From NCBI RefSeq assembly GCF_020520425.1, contig NC_079490.1, positions 6,882,001 to 6,946,000 of the forward strand: a stretch of 64,000 nt of DNA, read 5' to 3'. Under the pieces are notes generated by a model that was not told where the DNA came from, searched no databases, and saw only the letters and a program-made list of their open reading frames with translations. The translations under genes and the position numbers were made by a program. Shown piece after piece: positions 1-10,032 of the stretch. Numbering within the stretch: the stretch's first letter is position 1; the number at the start of each line of letters is the position of its first letter. Origin of the DNA: Spinacia oleracea (taxonomy: Eukaryota; Streptophyta; Magnoliopsida; Caryophyllales; Amaranthaceae).

Positions 1-1569
1 ACCAACTTGAAATACAACAATTCCATCTTTGTAGTCATTACTTGATGCTACCCTATCATCAATTGTAACCCAAATCACACAAGTTGAAGAGGCCCTTGGA
101 AGTTCAAACAACGACTTACAAACATCATTTCCCGAACTTAGTAGATCTTCTTTAGATTTAAAGAAGCGGTAAGGAGCTCTTATATGAAGCTCTTCTAAAA
201 CAGTTGCATTACTCAGAATGTAAGCTATCAATTCAAGCTCAGGATCATGAGTGTACCTAATCAATTCAAGTATTGTTATTCTCTTTAGTTTATTCACCAA
301 ACAATCTGCTGGTTCATTACTTGGTGCATACCAACTCACGTGCTCTACTGCAACATCATCTATATCATCAATAGGCCAATAATGTAGCACCACAAGATTG
401 TTTAAGTTGGGAAAACATTGCAAACAAAGTACCAAATCCTTCCACCCAATCAGACCAATCCCTTCCAAATCCAATGTAAGTGTGACTAGATTACCAAACA
501 TAACTCCATGATTTATGCCGTCATAATTAGAAAGGTAACCGATTATATTCGAGTTTCTCTCTATTGTTAAGTGAAGATTGTTATTAACATTACACATTCT
601 TCTAACAAACTTGGCCATGTCTTGACAATAATCATCATCTCCTACCATTGCAGTTATAGTTCTAGTTATGGTCAAATCAAGTGATGCTTCCAGTAATGTA
701 GTTGGAATTTGGGTCAAGTAATAACATGAAGAGCCATCAAGTATAGTCAGGTATTCCAAATTGGGTGCATCAATGAAGAATCTGTTGCGATGTGTACTTA
801 AGTAGTGGTAATGAGTCTCTATCCTCAATGACTTCAAATTGGTACCAAATATATTCGCAATACGAGGCCCAATGTCTCGTAATATAAACTTTAAATCTAT
901 AACTTCCAACAAAGGGCTACACCTACATAGTGTTTCTAACCAAGGAGGGATCTTGGAAAGATAGCGCAAATGCAGATTCTTCAAATTAGGAAGTTGAATA
1001 GCTACGTTTTCAGGCATATCAAACATAATATGCATGCAACCCAAAGTTAAACTTACCAGAGATTTGGTTTTAAACACAAAGTCTGGCACCAAAAGAAAAC
1101 GTTTATTTATCGCACTTGGTGGCCATAAGATATCGATATTCTCCACATCTCGACAGCAAACTTCACGAAAGCCGGAAGATATTTGATCTCTTAGACTATT
1201 TTTTAAAACGTTAGGTATCAAAAAGTTAGATATTTGATCTCTTAGACTATTTTTTAAAACGTTAGATATCGAAAACTTAGATATTTGTGAAAACTTAGAT
1301 AGAGATTTCAATTCAATACGAAAGTTGTGCAGTTTCAAAGAGGTCAGCTTTATAAGCTTTTGTAAAAAAAGGATGTCGTCGTGGGGTTTGCCGGTTTCGG
1401 ACAACACGACAAAGTTGGTGACTCCGGTCCAGAGGTAACGCCATCGGGTGGATAGGACGGAGGTGGAAGCAGCGGAATTGATAGGGAGGCAATTGAGTAT
1501 TTTGGTGAGGATATCATCTGGAAGTGAACTCAACATGTCTTCTTTGTGCCCTGTGACATTGTTCTCCAT
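1..1569 (-). CDS. F-box/LRR protein (FBD-like class), C-terminus beyond window edge
   Basis: Reading the minus strand from ATG at 1569 gives an open frame of 523 codons to base 1 with no stop, so the gene continues out of the window. The N-terminus has an F-box core (LSSLPDDILTKILNCLP, then STRWRYLW, about residues 13-50). Leucine-rich segments follow (SLVSLTLGCMHI, LPNLKNLHLRYL, PNLEYLTILDG). A late stretch (ELELIAYILSNATVLEELHI) resembles the FBD region of plant F-box/FBD/LRR proteins. Such proteins are normally substrate receptors of SCF ubiquitin ligases; the substrate cannot be inferred. The start is chosen because it is the first Met directly before the F-box. An in-frame 51-nt tandem duplication adds 17 residues between the F-box and the LRRs. 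No intron is needed within the visible part, although this class often has a late intron. Confidence 0.88.
   Translation of the reverse strand, partial: MENNVTGHKEDMLSSLPDDILTKILNCLPINSAASTSVLSTRWRYLWTGVTNFVVLSETGKPHDDILFLQKLIKLTSLKLHNFRIELKSLSKFSQISKFSISNVLKNSLRDQISNFLIPNVLKNSLRDQISSGFREVCCRDVENIDILWPPSAINKRFLLVPDFVFKTKSLVSLTLGCMHIMFDMPENVAIQLPNLKNLHLRYLSKIPPWLETLCRCSPLLEVIDLKFILRDIGPRIANIFGTNLKSLRIETHYHYLSTHRNRFFIDAPNLEYLTILDGSSCYYLTQIPTTLLEASLDLTITRTITAMVGDDDYCQDMAKFVRRMCNVNNNLHLTIERNSNIIGYLSNYDGINHGVMFGNLVTLTLDLEGIGLIGWKDLVLCLQCFPNLNNLVVLHYWPIDDIDDVAVEHVSWYAPSNEPADCLVNKLKRITILELIRYTHDPELELIAYILSNATVLEELHIRAPYRFFKSKEDLLSSGNDVCKSLFELPRASSTCVIWVTIDDRVASSNDYKDGIVVFQVG
1177..1278 (-). repeat. 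51-nt in-frame tandem duplication in the F-box gene
   Basis: Two adjacent 51-base units (1177-1227 and 1228-1278) differ at only a few bases. A degraded start of a third unit follows (AGATATTTG). In the protein this doubles a 17-residue segment containing VLKNSLRDQIS. The length is a multiple of three, so the frame is kept. Confidence 0.9.
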
Positions 1570-1990
1570 TGACAAAGCTCAACCGTCGATCTCTATAGAA
1601 AAATATGATTTTTATATGACAAAATATGAGAGTAGGAAATTTGTTTTGTGTATTTCCGTTGGCTTATATCCGGAGAAGAGAACAGGTAATATACAACCTA
1701 ATGTTCTAGGTGCCGAAAACCTAGTAGGAAACTAGAATAATCAACATACACAAGAATACAAGATATTTAGTTTCCTAAAATACAGGATTATACAAGGAAT
1801 ATAACACTAGAGACCTAATATGATAAGGAAACTGTATGTTAAAAAAAATAAAAAGATAAAATAAGGAAACAAATACTCGGTAGCTAGTTTTACAAAAAGA
1901 TCAATAAATATCCAATTAATTTTAGAATTAAATAATTCAATTAAATCACCATATCAGCAAAAACAGCGATGAGAGTAAGATTCCGTTGTT
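1570..1990. other. Upstream region of the F-box gene, no gene seen
   Basis: This AT-rich stretch lies between the start of the minus-strand F-box gene and a PPR remnant. It presumably holds the F-box 5' UTR and promoter. I see no convincing ORF, repeat or RNA gene. The plus-strand frame running to 1735 is antisense to the F-box coding region and then tails off. Confidence 0.5.
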
Positions 1991-2371
1991 TCAGGCTGCC
2001 TGGACAGAGTAATAATGGTGGAATAAGGTTGGAGGTGTTTTAATTTGAGAATGGCAGTGAAGACCTGACTGAAAATGATAACAGAAGGAAAGAGGGCGCA
2101 AATAGATCAATTGATGGAAAAGAGAAACTGGGAATTTCAAATTGGAAAACCCTAATTTACAATATTCTCTAACGGAATTGAGAACTAGGTGACGATCATG
2201 AGTAAAATTGAAATAACGGAATATAAATCGATAAGGGGAAAACAAGGGGAAATTAGGGGAAGTGAAAAAGGACAAAGAAGAAGGGAAAAGAAGAATACCA
2301 CCATGAAAGAAGGAAGCAGGACCTTGAGGATGAATCTTCATCTTCATCCTCATCCTCATCCTCATCCTCAT
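1991..2371 (-). pseudogene. PPR (restorer-of-fertility-like) N-terminal fragment
   Basis: On the minus strand the frame contains SVREYCKLGFSNLKFPVSLF and then HQLIYLRPL. This matches the N-terminus of the PPR gene at 17617 (SVRDQSKLGFSDLKLPLSLF, then HQLTSLRPL). After LRPL the frame shifts by one base; the other frame continues LPSVIIFSQVFTAILKLKHL, matching VIVFNQLFTAMNKLKHLKPH of the same paralogue. Similarity then fades and no PPR motif array follows. It is a truncated, frameshifted duplicate of the pre-PPR leader region. The apparent Met-Arg repeat at its start is a hexanucleotide microsatellite, not a real N-terminus. Confidence 0.75.
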
Positions 2372-2375
2372 CCTA
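2335..2375. repeat. Hexanucleotide microsatellite (TCATCC)n
   Basis: About six TCATCC/TCTTCA-type units in a row. Translated on the minus strand they give an artificial Met-Arg run at the 5' end of the PPR fragment. Confidence 0.9.
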
Positions 2376-3276
2376 GCGTTTTCTGGGTTTTCTTCTCCGT
2401 TATGCTTTCTAACTGTTTCCCTAAATTGCTCTTCTTGATTAGTGGATCAGTTCGAGCATTTCCGGTAGGCTATACTGCTATAGTTAGTTAGCTACTGTTA
2501 ATTCTCAGGGTTGTTAATTCTCAGTTAGTTAGCCCAAATCAGAAATGGGCCGGACCGAATCGATCCGAACTGGACATAGGCGGACTTTAAGTGGGCAAGT
2601 TATTCATGGTCCATCATGGACAGAGGCGGGTCTGAAGTGGGTCAACAAAGGGTCAACAAAAGATAACTATTTTTTTTTTGAGAGAAAAAAGATAACTATT
2701 TTTGGGTCAACAAAATGTAAATTTCTTTTTACCAGTTATTACTTGTTATTTCATTAGTGGCGTAATTTGTGGTTAGACCTATGCAATCTTGTGATTTACG
2801 TTTTTTTTTTTTAGTTTTTCTTATTTACTTCTGACTTTTCCCCCTTGTGACGTTATTTATTGTGGCTATTTACTGATTTTCTTTTTTGCTTTTTATTGTA
2901 TTTAATAATTATCTATTACTCCCCCGTTTCTTTTTGTTCTTTACGTTTACCTTTTTGGTATTTCAAAATGTTTTTTACATTTCCTTTTATATTATCACAT
3001 AAATGATTTAATATTCTATCAAAATTTGTGTCCAATGATTATTTTAACCAATTAAATTCATTGGGTCATTTAATCTCTCACACTTTTTAAGTTAAGTTAA
3101 ATTAAGGAGCATTCAGTTCAGTTCAGTTAAGTCCAGTTTAGTCCAGTTCAGTTCAATTCAATTCATTTCAGTTCAGTTCAGTTCAGCTCTAAAGAACAGG
3201 GCTTAAACCATAGCTAGCTTTACAACTTTTAGGGCTTTATTCTTACATAATTCGTGTTGCGGATAATAATTAATCT
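2376..3276. other. Non-coding region with TTCAG-rich repeat
   Basis: No gene is visible. A short direct repeat around GTTAATTCTCAG lies at 2495-2535. Bases 3110-3190 are built of degenerate TTCAG/TTCAA units. They are flanked by GGAGCATTCAGTTC and GAACAGGGCT with TAA on each side, reminiscent of a small PIF/Harbinger MITE but too short and degenerate to be sure. Confidence 0.4.
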
Positions 3277-3825
3277 CATTGGGATGCTGCCCTACGTGTC
3301 GTTCGTTATCTCAAAGGTACTCCAGGTCAAGGTATTCTCCTACGCGCCGATAGTGATTTATTGCAAGGTTGGTGCGATTCAGATTGGGCAGCTTGCCCGA
3401 TTATTCTTCGTTCTCTATCCGGCTGGCTAGTTTTTCTGGGTAAATCACCTATTTCATGGAAGACTAAGAAGCAACACACAGTGTCGCGCTCATTAGCAGA
3501 GGCTGAATATCGTTCTATGACAGCTATCACCTGCAAACTTAAATAGTTGAAGGGGTTACTATTAAGCCTCGATGTTCATCATCCTAAGGCCATTTCGCTC
3601 TTTTGTGACACCCAGTCGGCCTTATATATTGCAAAAAATCCGGTGTTTTATGAACGCACCAAACATATCGAAATTGACTGCCACGTCGTTCGAGATGAGG
3701 TGACAGAAGCGATTATTGCGCCATCATATGTTGATACAACGTCTCAATTAGCTGACATTTTCACCAAAGCTCTAGGCAAGAAACAACTTGACTTCTTGTA
3801 CGTTGTCCAAATTGGACATTCTTGA
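3277..3825 (+). pseudogene. Ty1/copia polyprotein C-terminus (RNase H) remnant
   Basis: Reading from 3277 gives WDAALRVVRYLKGT, then GWCDSDWAACP, SLAEAEYRSM and, past one stop, [13 protein letters not shown] and [14 protein letters not shown]. These are the linker and RNase H motifs of Ty1/copia retrotransposons. The frame is interrupted by a TAG at 3544-3546, where relatives have Trp (ELKWLKGLL), so one point mutation explains it. Nothing upstream encodes reverse transcriptase or integrase, so this is the 3' end of an element cut at its left side. It ends in [16 protein letters not shown], followed by a polypurine tract. Confidence 0.9.
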
Positions 3826-3854
3826 TCCACACCATGCTCCAACTTGAGGGAGAG

Positions 3855-4026
3855 TGTACGGGTAATAATTAAGTTAATTATTAGGATTGGACTACATAAT
3901 GAAAGACATCGATGGCCTTTTAAAGTTAAGATTGGAAATGTAATTGGAATAAACTACACTTGTATACTTAGCTTTGTTCTTCTTCTCATTGTTTTTATTA
4001 TGTTTGATTTTGGAGATTAACATTCA
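3855..4026 (+). mobile_element. Probable 3' LTR remnant of the copia element
   Basis: Directly after the polypurine tract (TTGAGGGAGAG) the sequence starts TGTACGGGTAATAATT, as a 3' LTR would. The right border is uncertain because no partner LTR or target-site duplication is visible; 4026 is only an estimate. Confidence 0.4.
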
Positions 4027-4080
4027 ACGATTTTTTATACGGGCATCCGCGTGCGATAGCGAGCTGTCCGAATCCTAGTT

Positions 4081-4350
4081 TGTCAAGGTTAAAATTTGAC
4101 TATTGATTTTTTTTTACAAAATAGGTAAATACAAAGCACAAAAAATAAAAGTAAAAACTCCATAGATAAAGGTTATTAGTTTGGAATCAAAAGCTTGAAA
4201 TGGCTTGTGTTAATTATTTTCATTTATCATCAGGATTAAGTTAAGTTTTACTGGTCTTGAAGTCATACTACTGAAGTCTGCTTGCTAGTGCAACTCTGAT
4301 TGTCCTTTTGTTAATTAAGGTAGCCAAAGATGATTTGCATAGCTTAAACT
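4081..4350 (-). repeat. Inverted copy of the PPR 3' flanking region
   Basis: The reverse complement matches 20045-20290, downstream of the restorer-like PPR gene. Shared stretches include the bases around TGCAACTCTGATTGTC, AGCAAGCAGACTTC and the run GGTTATTAGTTTGGAATC. Together with the PPR fragment at 1991-2371 it shows that parts of that PPR locus were copied here in inverse orientation, though not collinearly. Confidence 0.75.
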
Positions 4351-4426
4351 CTGAAACATTGCTGCTACTAGTAATCAGGAGTACCATCATGGCAAGGATA
4401 TTATTCACACAGTATTATATTATAAT

Positions 4427-5030
4427 CAGGCCCGGCCCTGAGGGTTGTTTTGAGGGGCGGCCGCCCAGGGCCCCCGAGGGGGGAGGGCCCCGAAATTGTA
4501 GTTTAAGATGTAGTTAAATATTATACGTTGCACACACCTATTGAAATTGTTGGCAGCGCAGTTGGTTGACGCTTTTAACCAAATAGAAGGGGTTCGCAGG
4601 TTCGATACCTTTGCCTATCAAATTTACCTCATTTTTTTACTGACTTGTTGTATCTCTTGTTTTTTCTTTTTACTTCATGCTTTCTAAAACCTTTTCAGTT
4701 TATTGTTTTTGGCTGAATCAACTCTTCAACTTTTTGATATGGTGAATTTATTTTTTATTTTTTTAAAATTTTTCTCCTTGGTGTTGTTTGTCTCACTGGG
4801 ACTCTTTTTACCCACTTCTTTAAAAATATTTTACATCTTCGTTTCGATGAAATTTATAAAAGACATTTTATCTTATATTTTCTTGTATTAGACGGGAAAA
4901 AAACACAACATTGATAATTAATTGTATTTTATGTGCTACGTACATTGCCGTGTTCTTTAGAAAATATGAAAACAAAGGGCCCCAATTTATCATCTCGCCC
5001 TGGGCCCTTAAAATGTCAGGATCGGGCCTG
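4427..5030. mobile_element. Non-autonomous hAT element with tRNA-like core
   Basis: The left end reads CAGGCCCGGCCCTGAGG and the right end reads TCAGGATCGGGCCTG, imperfect terminal inverted repeats. The element is flanked by an exact 8-bp target-site duplication ATTATAAT (4419-4426 and 5031-5038). An 8-bp duplication with CAGG-type ends is the hAT signature. There is no transposase ORF; the 62-aa frame inside is hydrophobic noise. The GC-rich GGGCCC ends contrast with the AT-rich interior. Confidence 0.9.
4555..4609 (+). other. tRNA-like pol III A and B boxes inside the hAT element
   Basis: AGCGCAGTTGG at 4555-4565 fits an A box (RGCNNAGYNGG), and GGTTCGATACC at 4599-4609 fits a B box (GGTTCGANNCC), with tRNA-like spacing. 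The segment does not fold into a full tRNA by eye: acceptor stem pairing is not obvious. It is best described as a tRNA-derived segment, perhaps a captured tRNA pseudogene or SINE head. Confidence 0.65.
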
Positions 5031-5307
5031 ATTATAATCAACCCCAAAACTATATTTGAGCAAATTAATCAAATTTCGAGAATAATTTAGGTAGCAGGGA
5101 AAACATATATTCTCTCAATAAACTAACTAATAGAGTAGAGTATTTAGGAACCCATAAAACATTTCAAAATCAAACAATTAAACTCTTACCATATTGAAAA
5201 TACAACATAATAAACCATAACATTACAACTTTAGAGCTTTCTTCTTTCATACTGTACAAAACTAAAAGTTCATAAACAATTACAATCACTGCTCAATGTT
5301 ATGAAAA

Positions 5308-6858
5308 TTAGGCCTTAAATCGATTCTCCAGCTGTGTAGCAAAATCCATAAAAGTTTTACCTTCCTGATCTTTCAAATAGAATATCTTTTGAACTTCCTT
5401 CTTCTTTGTTAAATAAGAGAAAACATCAGGTCTTGCATATTTAACAGCAATATGAAGAATGCTTCGACCTCTTTTATCAACATCGTGTATAGTTAAGGGA
5501 CATGATGATATAAACTCTTCCACAATGTGAACATGTCCTGCACCAACTGCCTTCTGTATTGGGAAAGAGCCATCTCTGTCGCATTTCCTAGCAGAATCTG
5601 GAAAATTGTTCAGGAAGAAGTGAACTTCTTCTAGGTAACCTTCATATGCTGCATATGATAGTGGCTTCCATCCTTCTTCATTTAGCGAGTCAATAGAACC
5701 GGGTAATTCCTCCATTACTCTTTCCAATATGCCTAATTTAGCAGTAAACAAAAGGGGAAAAAAAGAGAGTAATCATAATCATGTAATAAGTCTTCTAGGA
5801 AAACCAGATAAGCAGGCATTATTTGTTAGATGCAGATCACAGTAAATGAAAAAAAGAGTCATACCGAGATTTCTAGATCTTACAGCAGCGTGTACAACTG
5901 ACGCATTCTTAGCTCTAAGCAGACTCTTTTTGATGGACGAGTCAATCCTAGTCCCTGGAAGTAGTTGGAAGATGCGCCTCACTATATCATTGTAATGTAG
6001 TTCAATTGCCAAGTGCAATGGCGATACTCCATCTTGGTTAAGCAAGTAAGCGGACTTGGGTGCCACCTCTATCAAGTAGAGTGCAGAGGCTTCATCTCTG
6101 CCCTTATTAAGGGCAAGGTGCAAAGCAGTATCACCAGCTTTGTTCCTTTCAAGTGGTAAACTAGCTAACTCAGAGTTATTCATAAACTTGACTAGCAACT
6201 TTAGTATATCAACCTTGCCTGGTTTTGCAGCAATAATATGGAGTAAATTTCCTCCAGATCGATCAAGTTCCAACTCTATATGCTTTGTTTTGATGACTCC
6301 ATTTGCGGAGGCCTTCAAAAAAGCACCCCTTACACCTATTGGGGTGCCTTCAATCCACTTCACCTTATATAGCTCATCTAATTCAATGTCTGCCATTGCT
6401 AGTCTCATTTCAATATCTGCTACTCCTGAACAATACCCGGCCTCTTTATCAAGGTCCCACGGAGATATTCCATCCTTGTTCAATTCATCCTTGGCAAACT
6501 CCTGTCGGTCCCCCAACCTGTAAGCTGCCTCCTTGTGATTGTGTTTAATGGCCGTATCCCCGTCTACATTTTTCTTAAGCAACACCTTCATCCAATGATG
6601 TCTCATGAATGTCTGCATCAACTTAGTAATAGTGAGCGCATGTCCAGCTCTTGCAACCACATGAACAACAGTTTCTCCAACCACATCTGCTGTGAAAATG
6701 AGTTCTGGATCACTCCTCAAGATACGTAGCATTTCCTTCGTGTGACCTTGTTCGGCAGCAACTAAGAGTTGATCCCATCCAACACCGTGGTTACTGCATT
6801 TCATCAACGCCGCTAAAAATGGTTTTTTCATAAACATCCAACACCCTATGTCCTCCAT
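5308..6858 (-). CDS. Ankyrin-repeat protein, two exons, no visible PGG/TM domain
   Basis: Exon 1 runs 6858-5865 and exon 2 runs 5732-5308, joined over a 132-bp intron with GT/AG ends; a Gly codon spans the junction. The product is 472 aa. Ankyrin motifs are clear: DVVGETVVHVVARAGHALT (about residue 58), GNLLHIIAAKPGKVDILKLL, AGDTALHLALNKG, DGVSPLHLAIELHYNDIV, then after the intron GWKPLSYAAYEGYLEEV, DGSFPIQKAVGAGHVHIV and GRSILHIAVKYARPDVF. Plant proteins of this type (ACD6/ITN1-like) usually end in a PGG domain with four membrane spans. Here the frame stops after GKTFMDFATQLENRFKA, so that part is missing. It is paralogous to the gene at 7557-9199, with the same junction and ending. Role unknown; relatives act in defence or stress signalling. 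Confidence 0.82.
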
Positions 6859-7556
6859 TAAAAAGGAAGGAATAGAATTTTGAAGTATAGCTTAGTGAGC
6901 TTACCACTGCTACTTTTATGTTCTTCTGAAATTCAGATTGTGGCTGGAAATTCGTTCATAGACTTTTAAGTCGTTTTTCCTGTTCGGAGTCAACCATCAT
7001 TTTTCTTTGAAGCTAAGATTACGACTCCGTACAATGCATTATATCATCTCATTGTTTGATGGATTGACTTTAGTTACAAGTTGCCGTGTGTAGTCGTCGC
7101 CTTTTTCTTCCTTCAGCAACACAAGCATGGTCCACCAAGCACACACAGGAGTGCTAGATACGTTCTTCTGAGTGGATTTTTAGTTCACTGTCATGAGGAA
7201 ATTGAAGACAAATTAGTGAAGGTAATGTGTCTTTTAGTTCTTATGGAAGTTGCCATGAAATATATGTTCTGTTTTTACTTGCTGATGTAGCTGTCACCTT
7301 TTTCTTCTTCCCCAGAGGGTATTTTGTTCACTCTATTAAAATACTACAAGTAATTACATAACATGTACTTGCATATTTACGCTGCGGATGTAACAAATTA
7401 AACTAGAAAACATTTTCACATTAATAACCTTGGTAATTGGCATTCCATAATGCAGAAAGTTAGCTCTTTTAATTGCAGTACAGAACAACTACAATTTTTT
7501 TAAAAAAAGCTCTAAATGTTAAAAACTCCAAAGCCATACCATAAGATTACGTTTTT
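6859..7556. other. Intergenic region between ankyrin genes
   Basis: This holds the promoter and 5' region of the upstream ankyrin gene and the 3' flank of the next. A 69-codon plus-strand frame at 7081-7290 shows no recognisable motif. I see no repeat with defined ends. Confidence 0.45.
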
Positions 7557-9199
7557 TCACTCAGCAATGTTTCTTTTGAGCTCATTCGCCAAATCCATAA
7601 AAGTTTTACCCTGTCCATCTTTCAGATAGAATATCTTCTCAACTTCCTTCTGTTTGGTTAAATAAGAGAAAACATCAGCTCTCGCGTATCTGACTGCAAT
7701 ATGGAGGATGCTCTGACCCTTTTCATCAACATCATGTATAGTTGAAGGACAGGATGATAGAAACACTTTGACAATGCTAACATGGTTTGCACCAACTGCC
7801 TTATGTATCGGAAAGGAGCCGTCTGTATCAGATTTCTTTGCAGAATCAGGAAACTTTTGAAGGAAGTAGCTAACTTGGTCGAGATAACCTTTGTAAGCTG
7901 CATAGGATAATGGCTTCCATCCCTTTCCATTTAATGAATCAATGAGACTGGGTAGTTCCTCCATTACAATCTCCAACATGCCTAAACATTAATTAAAAAA
8001 AAATCTAATTTAAATGTAATTTAATTTCAGAACAGATCATGCATCAAAGTAGAATTTCCTCCATATAATCACCATTCCGCAAATGAAATCCAATTCCTTA
8101 AAAATAAGTTGAAGGTCTAATATAGAATACTAACCTATAAGTTCGGTGAAGAAAGTCAAATTCCAGGAAGAACCACAACAAAGGCACAAAGTGGCCAAAG
8201 AAACTATAGCATTCTTAGGGTAATTAGAGCATAAATACTAAGATCACTCTTATTTGCCCACTCTTAATCTCTCTCCTTAACCACCTCATCACTATCTCTT
8301 ATTATGAGTTCTCTATCAACAAACCCAAGAAATAAGCTAACTATTATAAACTAACTCTTAAATGCCTTTTTACATGTTTTTTTTTTTTCCAGAGAAAAAT
8401 AGCCTAAAAGTATGCATAAATATACACCTCACCCCCTCTTATTTTTAAGAGTTACCTCTTATATTTTCTCTCTCCTTAAGAGGGGGCTAAGAGCTCCCTA
8501 CAATTGATGTTCTTAGTACTCCGTAGAAAGGAAAAATAATACCAGCACAGCCATAATGGATAAAACAAACTTCACAAATTATAAATCAACATGAATGGAC
8601 ATCAGAGTATAAAATGATATGATACATTAATTGCTTGAACTTTGATGGAATGCTCTATTCTAGGCGGACGAACCTAAGAAAAAATGTAGCAGTAAATGAG
8701 AGAGGCAGGCAGGCAGACAGACAAACATACCTAGGTTCCTAGCTTTGATGGCAGCATGAGCAAGTGAAACCTTTTCAGAATGTGCAAGCAGAGCCTCTCT
8801 ACTGGTAAACCTTAACATCAAAAATGCATACTGCACTATTTCCTTCATCCCCAACTTGACAGCTAAAAGCAATGGCGACACCCCCTCACAGTTTACACAA
8901 CATGCCACCTCGGGCGTAACACGAATCAAGTATTTTGCCACGTCATTCTGGTGGCTCTTGATTGCCACGTGTAAGGGGGTGTCACCCTCTTTGTTCTTCC
9001 CTTCAATCATCAACTTTGTCACCTTGTTAGTTATAATTGATGTCGAAACAGAGAAAGCGATCCTCATCATAAGCATTTCAATATCACTAAGGGAACCTTG
9101 AAAGTTATGGTGATTGGGTGGGTTATTATAAGCTAATCTAAGTAGCTTCCCTATCAGATGCCAACACATTACCTTGATACAAGCGATCAAGCACACCAT
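7557..9199 (-). CDS. Ankyrin-repeat protein paralogue, N-terminally truncated (possible pseudogene)
   Basis: Exon 1 runs 9199-8731 and exon 2 runs 7981-7557, joined by a 749-bp GT/AG intron at the same codon position (NL-G-ML) as in the neighbouring gene. The product would be 297 aa. Ankyrin motifs: EGDTPLHVAIKSHQNDVAKYL, EGVSPLLLAVKLGMKEIVQ, then GWKPLSYAAYKGYLDQV, DGSFPIHKAVGANHVSIV and GQSILHIAVRYARADVF. It ends like its paralogue, without a PGG domain. The ATG at 9199 looks secondary. Another frame from about 9213 reads LRASSNGVLDRLYQGNVLAS, related to FLKASANGVI of the paralogue, but runs into TAG. So the original 5' part is frame-broken. The intron holds a MITE-like insertion. Confidence 0.65.
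8225..8516. mobile_element. MITE-like element in the ankyrin intron
   Basis: The left end (TTAGAGCATAAATACTAAG) and right end (GAGCTCCCTACAATTGATG, then TTCTTA) are imperfectly inverted, with pyrimidine-rich CTCTTA blocks inside. This resembles the common plant MITEs of the GAGCATC type. Target-site duplication not resolved. Confidence 0.4.
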
Positions 9200-9524
9200 T
9201 GCTTGAAGCCCTCAACTAAATCTTACTTCAGTGCAACTGGAATTTTTTTTGCTAGATTAATATCAAGTATAAAATATATAGTCAATATTCAATAGTTTGT
9301 GTTTAAATTAGTCAACAGTCTTAGTTGGTGAACTTTGAACATTGAAATGCCAACCACATGAGTGTGAACTTTAGAGCTTCGTTTATTAAGTCAAAATGAA
9401 CATTAAATGTTGTGTACCACAAATTAGAAAAAAAAAAAGAAAAAGAAAAAGCACAATACTTAATCATGATGGAAAAATTACAAGAATAACCTGATTACTA
9501 GCTGGAGGTACAGGAAAGATTAGG

Positions 9525-9745
9525 CTAACCTCGCTTTCTAACTGCAAGTGAATTGGAGTCTTGTGATGTTTGGCATTTTTTCACATACTTTTGACTTGAG
9601 CATAACACACTGGGATTCTGTGATATATATGCAGTCAAAAAATTATTCACAAAATTAAAGGAAGCTTTGCTAATACATATACTGTTCCAGAGATGATACA
9701 ATGTGGAGGACATCAAATTCTTGAATTAACCAAAGGCCCTCATCC
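9525..9745. other. Short non-coding stretch up to the SINE
   Basis: No recognisable gene. The left target-site copy of the SINE occupies 9728-9745. Confidence 0.4.
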
Positions 9746-10014
9746 AGTCCATTTCCGATGGAGCCATAGATTCATTTGTTCTTTTGGCTGTGGGATGTGA
9801 TGAACTAAATCAGAATGACTCTTAAAACCTCTTCGCTTCCTTTCCATGAAGTAGAAGATGGTCGTCCTGTTGTCGTCCCGTTATCGCTTTTGGGTCAATT
9901 GGAAACAACCTCTCTGCCATTGCAGGAGTAAGGTTGCGTACACCCGACCCCCCCTTACCCCGCTTTTTGCGGGAGCCTCTTTGAGGCAATGGGGTAATGA
10001 TAATGAATGAATGA
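9746..10014 (+). mobile_element. SINE-like retroposon, copy 1
   Basis: A 269-bp unit bounded by an exact 18-bp target-site duplication (9728-9745 and 10015-10032, beginning AACCAAAGGCCCTC). A second copy lies inverted at 37160-37423 with its own, different duplication. The 3' half holds a conserved block around GTAAGGTTGCGTACACC and the hairpin CCCCGCTTTTTGCGGGAG, which I associate with the 3' domain shared by many angiosperm SINEs (Angio-domain). The tail is TGAATGAATGAA-like rather than poly(A). I could not find good pol III A/B boxes at the 5' end. Confidence 0.8.
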
Positions 10015-10032
10015 AACCAAAGGCCCTCATCC

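Noticed and set aside
1448-1735. 95-codon plus-strand ORF
   Set aside because: Mostly antisense to the intact minus-strand F-box frame, which has clear domain motifs; no motif of its own.
2189-2491. 100-codon plus-strand ORF
   Set aside because: Antisense to the PPR fragment, and its His-Pro run comes from the hexanucleotide microsatellite.
4541-4625. Functional tRNA gene
   Set aside because: A and B boxes are present, but acceptor and anticodon stems do not pair convincingly and it lies inside a hAT element; kept only as a tRNA-like segment.
6140-6729. Three plus-strand ORFs of 64-127 codons
   Set aside because: Antisense shadows of the ankyrin exon.
7081-7290. 69-codon plus-strand ORF
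   Set aside because: No motif, no paralogue in the window, low-complexity codon content.
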